Shown here: positions 58,953 to 64,000 of the stretch, piece by piece
Layout of the letters: every line of letters begins with the position of its first letter
Position numbering within the stretch: the first letter of the stretch is position 1
Assembly (NCBI GenBank): GCA_039583875.1
Contig: CM077159.1
Coordinates: 105,301,295 to 105,365,294, forward strand
Direction of reading: 5' to 3'
Length of the DNA stretch: 64,000 nucleotides
From: Platanthera guangdongensis
Lineage: Eukaryota; Streptophyta; Magnoliopsida; Asparagales; Orchidaceae
Translations under genes and position numbers: made by a program
Notes under the pieces: model-generated
Seen by the model: the letters and a program-made list of their open reading frames with translations, nothing else
Databases searched by the model: none
Told to the model about the DNA's origin: nothing

Positions 58953-60536
58953 TTAAAAGAATTTTGTCCTCGAAATTTCATAAAGGAAAGATAAGCACAA
59001 AACTAAAATTGTACCTGAGCGGAACAACTCCGGATATTCGTCAAGCATAGTCTGCTCTCGCTCCCAAGAGAGCTCCTTATGACCGCAATTGTCCCATCGG
59101 ACCTTGACCATCCTGATCTCTTTATTGCGTAGTCGCTTGACCTCCGAGTCCTCAATCCGCACGGGTTTGACCTTTGTCGTCAACCCACTATCCACTGTCA
59201 CTTGATCAACCGCGATCACTTGCGAAGGCTCTTGCACCGCCTTCCGTAATACCGATATATGGAATACATCATGTAAACCACTAAGCTCCACTGAAAGCTT
59301 CAACCGATAGGCTGCTTCACCAACCCGCTCTAGAACCTCAAACGGCCCAAGGTACCTCGGGCTTAGCTTTTTCAATCGCCGCACCTGCGAGACACCCTTG
59401 AACGGTTTGATCTTTAAGTACACCCACTCGCCCACAGCGAACTCCACGTTCCTGTGCTTGGCATTATAGTACTTCGCTTGCCGGTCCTGAGCGATAAGCA
59501 ACCTCTCCCGAATGGTACGAACCAAAGATGTAGCATCTTCCACCTCTTGGCGCTTGTACAACTTTGACTCACCCGTTTCTAACCAAGACAACGACGTGCG
59601 ACATTTTCTACCATAAAGGGCCTCGAAGGGCGCCATTTGAATACTCGCCTGGTAGCTATTGTTGTACGCTAACTCCACCAAATAAAGATGGTCTTCCCAT
59701 TGCTTTCCAAAGTCCAAGACACACATGCAGAGCATGTCTTCCATAGTTCTATTGACCCTCTCGGTCTGCCCATCCGTTTGCGGATGAAAGGCTGTGCTGA
59801 ATTTTAACTTTGTTCCGAACATTTGCTGCACTAACCTCCAATCATTGGACGTGAACCACCCATCTCGGTCACTCACGATGCTGCGGGGCACACCGTGAAG
59901 CCGTACTATATTATCCACATATAGTTTTGCCAACTTCTCCACCGGATCATCCTTCCTATGCGGAATGAAATGCGACACCTTCGTTAGCCGATCTACGACT
60001 ACCCAAATGGCGTCGTTCCCCTTTTGCCACCATGGCAAACCGTGCACAAAGTCCATAGAGATGTCGTCGAATTTCCACTCCGGAATAGGCAAGGACTTCA
60101 GAAATCCTCCCGGCTTTTGGCACTCCACCTTCACCAAGGCGCAAGTTTGACACTTCGCCACATAGAGTGCCACATCCTTCTTCAAACCCGGCCACCAAAA
60201 CAGTTTCTTTACATCGCGGTACATCTTCGTGCTCCTCGGGTGAATCGAGTACTTGGTATGATGTGCCTCATACAATAATTCCACCCGCAAATTGCCCACA
60301 CTTGGGACGCACAGACGACCGTCTTTCCAAAGCAATCCGTCCTCCACAACGAATTGGGAATTTGACCCATCCAGAGCCTCTACTTTGAACTGCTTCATAT
60401 GGACATCCATATCCAAAGGCTGCCGAATTCGATCAGCCAGGTCATATTGGACTTCAGTCCAATTCAGTACTACTTCAACACTTGATTGCTTATCAACACA
60501 AACAATCTCCAACGCCTCCAACTCCCGAACCAACCG
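58953..60536 (-). CDS. Integrase with chromodomain (Tekay/Del-like Gypsy)
   Basis: The zinc domain has HHTKYSIHPRSTKMYRD and CQTCALVKVE. The core has D in SMDFVHGLPW, D in VSDRDGWFTS and E in GQTERVNRT. The GPF/Y region reads PRYLGPFEVLERVGEAAYRL, followed by HDVFHISVLRK. The C-terminal KEIRMVKVRWDNCGHKELSW is the chromodomain-like module of chromoviruses. The frame is intact for 526 codons. A TAG at 60537-60539, where relatives have Gln before RLVRELEAL, separates it from the RNase H block in the same frame. The element is on the minus strand, outermost in the nest. Confidence 0.88.
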   Translation of the reverse strand, partial: RLVRELEALEIVCVDKQSSVEVVLNWTEVQYDLADRIRQPLDMDVHMKQFKVEALDGSNSQFVVEDGLLWKDGRLCVPSVGNLRVELLYEAHHTKYSIHPRSTKMYRDVKKLFWWPGLKKDVALYVAKCQTCALVKVECQKPGGFLKSLPIPEWKFDDISMDFVHGLPWWQKGNDAIWVVVDRLTKVSHFIPHRKDDPVEKLAKLYVDNIVRLHGVPRSIVSDRDGWFTSNDWRLVQQMFGTKLKFSTAFHPQTDGQTERVNRTMEDMLCMCVLDFGKQWEDHLYLVELAYNNSYQASIQMAPFEALYGRKCRTSLSWLETGESKLYKRQEVEDATSLVRTIRERLLIAQDRQAKYYNAKHRNVEFAVGEWVYLKIKPFKGVSQVRRLKKLSPRYLGPFEVLERVGEAAYRLKLSVELSGLHDVFHISVLRKAVQEPSQVIAVDQVTVDSGLTTKVKPVRIEDSEVKRLRNKEIRMVKVRWDNCGHKELSWEREQTMLDEYPELFRSGTILVLCLSFLYEISRTKFF

Positions 60537-60539
60537 CTA

Positions 60540-60858
60540 GTCATGGATCGACAGCCAATTGGCTTGAGCTGGGGCCCGTCGACTCAACACGTCCGCAACC
60601 GCATTACCCTTACCAGACACGTAGTGGATCTTGAATGTATAGTCCCCCAGGAACTCCATCCATCTACGCTGCCGCATATTCAGATCTTTCTGATCAATCA
60701 AATACTTCAGGCTCTTGTGATCGATGTAAATATCAATCTTCACACCGTACAAATAGTGTCTCCACAACTTCAAGACAAAAATCACAGCCGCTAACTCCAA
60801 GTCATGGACCGGATAATTTCTCTCGTGCACTTTCAGCTGTCTCGAGCCATAAGCTATC
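60540..60858 (-). pseudogene. RNase H fragment of the outer Gypsy element, cut by LARD-B
   Basis: Minus strand [20 protein letters not shown], then [20 protein letters not shown] and [18 protein letters not shown] are RNase H and linker motifs. At 60859 the sequence changes abruptly to the LTR start TGATAAGTAAT, so the rest of pol, gag and the 5' LTR must lie beyond the right end of the window. Confidence 0.85.
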
Positions 60859-62760
60859 TGATAAGTAATATTTACGCGTATTTTTACCATAATATTTAGT
60901 TTTAATTAATTATATTTTATTTATTCTGGTTAATAAATTATATCTTTTTGATTCTGTTAAATAATTTAAGTCTTATTTATTTTTGTTGGATTTATAACTA
61001 TTTTTAGTATTTATTTTAGTTTAATAATTAATATAAAATTAATAATAATTTATATATTTTCATTTATAAATCATTATTTTATATTTTAGTTTAATAATTT
61101 AATATATATTTATTTTTGTAGGTTTATTGACGTGGTCGCGCTCCCGACGTTTGCAAAAGAAATATTTACCGAAGTCGTCACGTTGGCCGAGCAATTCATG
61201 CAGTCTACATGAAACCAAGTCAAAGTCTCGCTGCACTCGTTCAAGCCGATCAAGCGTTTCATGTCGCAACCACCCATTCAGCTCTTTTTCATGCAAGCTC
61301 ATGCTAAATATATTATTATGCATTGATGCCGCCACGCCATCATCACCAACTCTCAAAATGACCGGCGCCAAGCAAGTCTTCGACATTCAACTATTTTCAT
61401 CATTCTCATGCACAGCGCCATCGCCATCACCTTTTCATGTCAAAGACGCCACCTCATCATACAACCTACATCACCACCCCTTTCTCTCTCTAAAAACCGC
61501 CACAGTTAAATACATGCACTTTATTATTATTATTATAACCATTTACTTCCCATCTTCATTTCTCCAAGAAATCGCTAGCTCCTCTTTATTCCATGAAACC
61601 ACCACCTTTATATTCTTCTTCATTATCTCCTCCCTCCATTTACCTCCTCTTAAATATTTGATAAATATTTGATGTTTCAACTCCATCTTAATTTTAGTAA
61701 TTATGTCCACCATTCATCTCCTATTTATAATCTATGAAACTCCCCCATTTAATTTGGTTTTTTTTCATATATTTCATTAATATTTAATTATTATTACCAC
61801 TTTATTTTCCTCCTCTTACCCTTGGCCTTCCAACCTTTCATGTGTCTTTCATCCTTTTTTTCCTATAAATAATGGCCAAGGGGGAATGATGAGCGGAGTC
61901 CACCATTGGGGTTGAAAATCGGGTTGGGTGGCTTATTTTCGTGATATCTTTGGAGTTAGTTTTATTTTATGCAATTTTATTTCATTTGCAATATAGTTTA
62001 GATTTTTCTTTTCATGCAATTGTACTCTTTTATTTCATAGTGATAGAATGTATTTTTCAATTATGAGTAGCTAAATTTGCATAAGTACTTGATCATGATG
62101 AAGCTTGGAATAAAATAAACTCTTCTTTTCTTTATCAAATGTCTTGTTCTTAATTTTGCTCGCTTACGATTTATCTTTGATTTATATTTCGTCGAATTCA
62201 TATTTCGCGAATAAGTTTTTCGTTCCAAGATCCGTATCCTAAATGACCGAGAGGTTGCAGATACGAGTAGATCACTCAAAGATAAAAGGAGTTGCATGCA
62301 CTCCTCGAGAGAGGACGACATAAATCCTCAGGATTGGAGTCAAATCAAATAGAGTGGTTCACCGCCTAAAGCAAGTTTAGGGGTTTCGACTGGCCGAGAG
62401 GTCTTAATCGATCAACCTAAGGTTAGTCAAAAGCATGAGCTCGAGAGAGACGCTTTTGTACTTAGGAACTTCCACGGTCGAGTGAGTAATTTAAGAGTCT
62501 TGCGTAATTTATGTTCATGAAGGTTCATTTTAATCCAATGGGATTCTAGATCAAGTGCTATCTTTTAGTTTGTTTTCTAGCTTTAGTTTTAATTTACCTT
62601 GAATTTATATTTCGATAAAATAATATCAATTTGCGTGAGTAGAAGTACTCAACAGGCCCCGAGTCTAATACGACATTTCCTATACTATATTTCGATAGGT
62701 ACGCTTGCCTATTTGAGATTATAGTTTGGATACATTTTAAAACTATAAAATTCCTCATCA
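60859..62760 (+). mobile_element. 5' LTR of LARD-B (about 1.9 kb)
   Basis: TGATAAGTAATATTTACGCG to TTCCTCATCA. The first 250 bases are strongly A/T-rich. TCCTATAAATAATGG at 61861-61875 is a good TATA box. Downstream blocks match LARD-A. It lacks the GTCACGCC array found in the LARD-A LTR. A frame at 61127-61672 has no recognisable motif and is considered chance. Confidence 0.75.
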
Positions 62761-62766
62761 AGTTTT

Positions 62767-62784
62767 TGGCGCCATTGTCGGGGA
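62767..62784 (+). other. Primer-binding site, tRNA-Asp type (LARD-B)
   Basis: TGGCGCCATTGTCGGGGA, two mismatches from the canonical plant tRNA-Asp PBS, six bases after the LTR end. Confidence 0.85.
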
Positions 62785-62928
62785 CAATTTTTGTTGATAT
62801 TTTGAAAGCGCGAATTGTATTAATTTTACATTCTCTTTCTCTACCCCTATTCACTTTTTCATTTTCTTTTTCGAATTCCATTCTATTAAGTACCGGTTGC
62901 TTTATTTTCTTTTTACAAAACAAAAAAA

Positions 62929-64000
62929 ATGATATCTCAGTTGGCCGCTAAGATTGTCGAGCTTACACACAAAGTCAATCTTTTGCAAGTTGCAAGACAA
63001 CGTCAATTTTTTTGTACTTATTGTGGTGCCCCTCATCGGAGTGAGGAATGTTTTTCTAATTTTTATCTTCAAAATTATTCTTATAATTTTTGTAATAATT
63101 ATGAAAATAATTATTCCTACTTTAATGACAGTCCGTCATCTAATTTTCAGGAAAATACCCTTTTCAATACTTTTTCTAATTTTAATGGAAATAATTTTTC
63201 AAGTTCTTATGAAAATCATTTTGATAATTTTCCTGAAAATACTTTTTCAAGCTTCAATGAGAACAATTTTTCTGATTTTTGTAATTTTCCCTTTTCCTCG
63301 GATGTTGATTTCCGACATGATCACCCGGAAAGATTCCCGAGTACTGAGGATATTTATTTAGATCCGACTTTTTATTCTTCTTCTTCCGCACCGCAAGGTT
63401 TCTCTCCTAATTTTGGGGATTCTTCTAAATTTCCATTTGATTCTTCTCCCCAAAATTTGGATGAGACTTTTATTACTTTTAGTAATTTTTTCTCTTCCTC
63501 GGATAATGTCGCTAATGAGAAACATGACTCTTCATGTCCCCCCGTAGTTTCTTATACCGAAGAAGTCCAAGGGCTTTTTTTTCAAGAACTTGTTAAGTAT
63601 ATGGACGCATTGGGTGCAGTAGAAGAAGAACATGTTTCTCCTCCTACTACTACCAATTTTTCTCCTATTTATGAATTTACAAACATAATTTATAAATATA
63701 TAGGAGCAAAAATATATGAACCTGATGCGTCCAATGATTTGATTTTAAATCATTCTACAGACGACAAATTAATATTAGAAAATAAACAACCGGAGCATGA
63801 TCAATTTCTTTCACACGACCCTCCTCCGTGTGAAATTGTCTCTAACACGTTTATTTTTGATTTTTTTTATTCTAATAATTTTCATGTAGTAAATGAGCCG
63901 TTGCAATCAAATGTTGTCCCCGACCCATTTGCCGCTCATCTAGAAAGGTTCAACTCACCTCAGGTATGGATAGGTGTTTTGCATCTAAATTTTCAAGTCA
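62929..64000 (+). CDS. LARD-B ORF: zinc-knuckle, Asn/Phe/Ser-rich protein, open to the window end
   Basis: The frame from the ATG at 62929 stays open for at least 357 codons with no stop. The N-terminus MISQLAAKIVELTHKVNLLQ looks like a short coiled coil. CTYCGAPHRSEEC (codons 30-42) fits a CX2CX3HX4C knuckle, one residue shorter than the retroviral CX2CX4HX4C. The next 200 residues are built of Asn, Phe, Ser, Glu and Asp (FPENTFSSFNENNFSDFCNF), in a loosely repeating pattern. After about codon 180 the sequence becomes acidic and mixed. There is no match to a gag core, protease or RT. It may be a nucleic-acid-binding gag substitute, or gag-derived. Confidence 0.65.
   Translation, partial: MISQLAAKIVELTHKVNLLQVARQRQFFCTYCGAPHRSEECFSNFYLQNYSYNFCNNYENNYSYFNDSPSSNFQENTLFNTFSNFNGNNFSSSYENHFDNFPENTFSSFNENNFSDFCNFPFSSDVDFRHDHPERFPSTEDIYLDPTFYSSSSAPQGFSPNFGDSSKFPFDSSPQNLDETFITFSNFFSSSDNVANEKHDSSCPPVVSYTEEVQGLFFQELVKYMDALGAVEEEHVSPPTTTNFSPIYEFTNIIYKYIGAKIYEPDASNDLILNHSTDDKLILENKQPEHDQFLSHDPPPCEIVSNTFIFDFFYSNNFHVVNEPLQSNVVPDPFAAHLERFNSPQVWIGVLHLNFQV

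Larger units (their letters stand above)
28989..60858 (-). mobile_element. Tekay/Del-like chromovirus, outermost element of the nest (partial)
   Basis: Comprises the split 3' LTR (28989-29620 plus 57373-58940) and the 3' part of pol (58953-60858). It is interrupted by the Tat element inside its LTR and by LARD-B inside RNase H. The 5' half is outside the window. The lineage is inferred from the integrase and chromodomain and the long LTR starting TGTAACGCCC. Confidence 0.65.
60859..64000 (+). mobile_element. LARD-B: large LTR element with a non-canonical ORF (partial)
   Basis: The LTR 60859-62760, a tRNA-Asp PBS and a long open frame run off the window. It inserted in the RNase H gene of the outer Gypsy element, so it is younger than that element. 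It shares LTR, PBS and ORF start with LARD-A at 837-3139, in the opposite orientation. No protease, RT or integrase is seen within the visible 1.2 kb of internal sequence. Confidence 0.75.

Noticed and set aside
61127..61672. A 181-codon Ser/Arg/His-rich ORF as a gene
   Set aside because: It lies inside the LARD-B LTR upstream of the TATA box, with no known motif and no counterpart open in the LARD-A LTR.
1..64000. tRNA, rRNA, organelle-derived or bacterial genes
   Set aside because: I looked for tRNA-like cloverleaf segments, rRNA signatures and organelle genes by eye and saw only tRNA-complementary primer sites of the retroelements. A tRNAscan or organelle BLAST run would be decisive.

Overview
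This window is plant nuclear DNA, most likely from a eudicot. It is almost entirely nested LTR retrotransposons, with one recognisable host gene (a polygalacturonase-inhibiting, PGIP-like LRR protein on the minus strand at 4243-5264) and a few gene remnants. The plant assignment rests on SIRE-type and other Copia elements, chromovirus and Tat-type Gypsy elements, initiator-Met and Asp tRNA primer sites, and the PGIP architecture. No rRNA gene, tRNA gene or CRISPR array was seen. All element boundaries were read by eye from paired LTRs, TG..CA ends, primer-binding sites (PBS), polypurine tracts (PPT) and target-site duplications (TSD).

Left part (1-16.8 kb): an LTR piece of a short Copia family (1-432); a Gypsy-type LTR (452-836); a reversed, decayed member of a large LTR-derivative (LARD-like) family (837-3139); a hairpin-rich MITE-like stretch (3935-4165); the PGIP gene with a one-base frameshift; a Pack-type element carrying an LRR-kinase exon scrap (5609-6887); and a coiled-coil gene remnant split by a chromovirus Gypsy element (7398-14922, TSD AAGGC) whose integrase gene runs into its own LTR. 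A GC-rich foldback element lies at 16403-16824.

Middle (16.8-29 kb): an old Copia remnant on the minus strand (about 16824-27336) whose LTR is split by a younger 7.5-kb Copia element (17889-25416, TSD ATCAC), followed by an orphan LTR (about 27337-28988).

Right part (29-64 kb): a four-level nest. A minus-strand Tekay/Del-like Gypsy element (LTR 28989-29620 plus 57373-58940, pol 58953-60858) is split by a Tat-lineage Gypsy element (29621-57372, TSD TGCTG/TGCCG). The 5' LTR of that element is split by a SIRE-lineage Copia element (30050-47916, TSD GGACC), whose leader is split by a small Copia element (40901-45600, TSD TTACC) with an intact 1071-residue pol but no gag. At 60859 a plus-strand LARD-like element interrupts the RNase H region of the outer Gypsy element; its open frame (62929 onward) runs off the window.

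The genes do not form a pathway. Each set of gag, protease, integrase, RT and RNase H served its own element, and most now carry one-base shifts or nonsense changes. The most unusual feature is that the LTRs of several unrelated families each hold an array of their own CG-centred palindrome or inverted motif, most strikingly TGTCGACA in the SIRE element.
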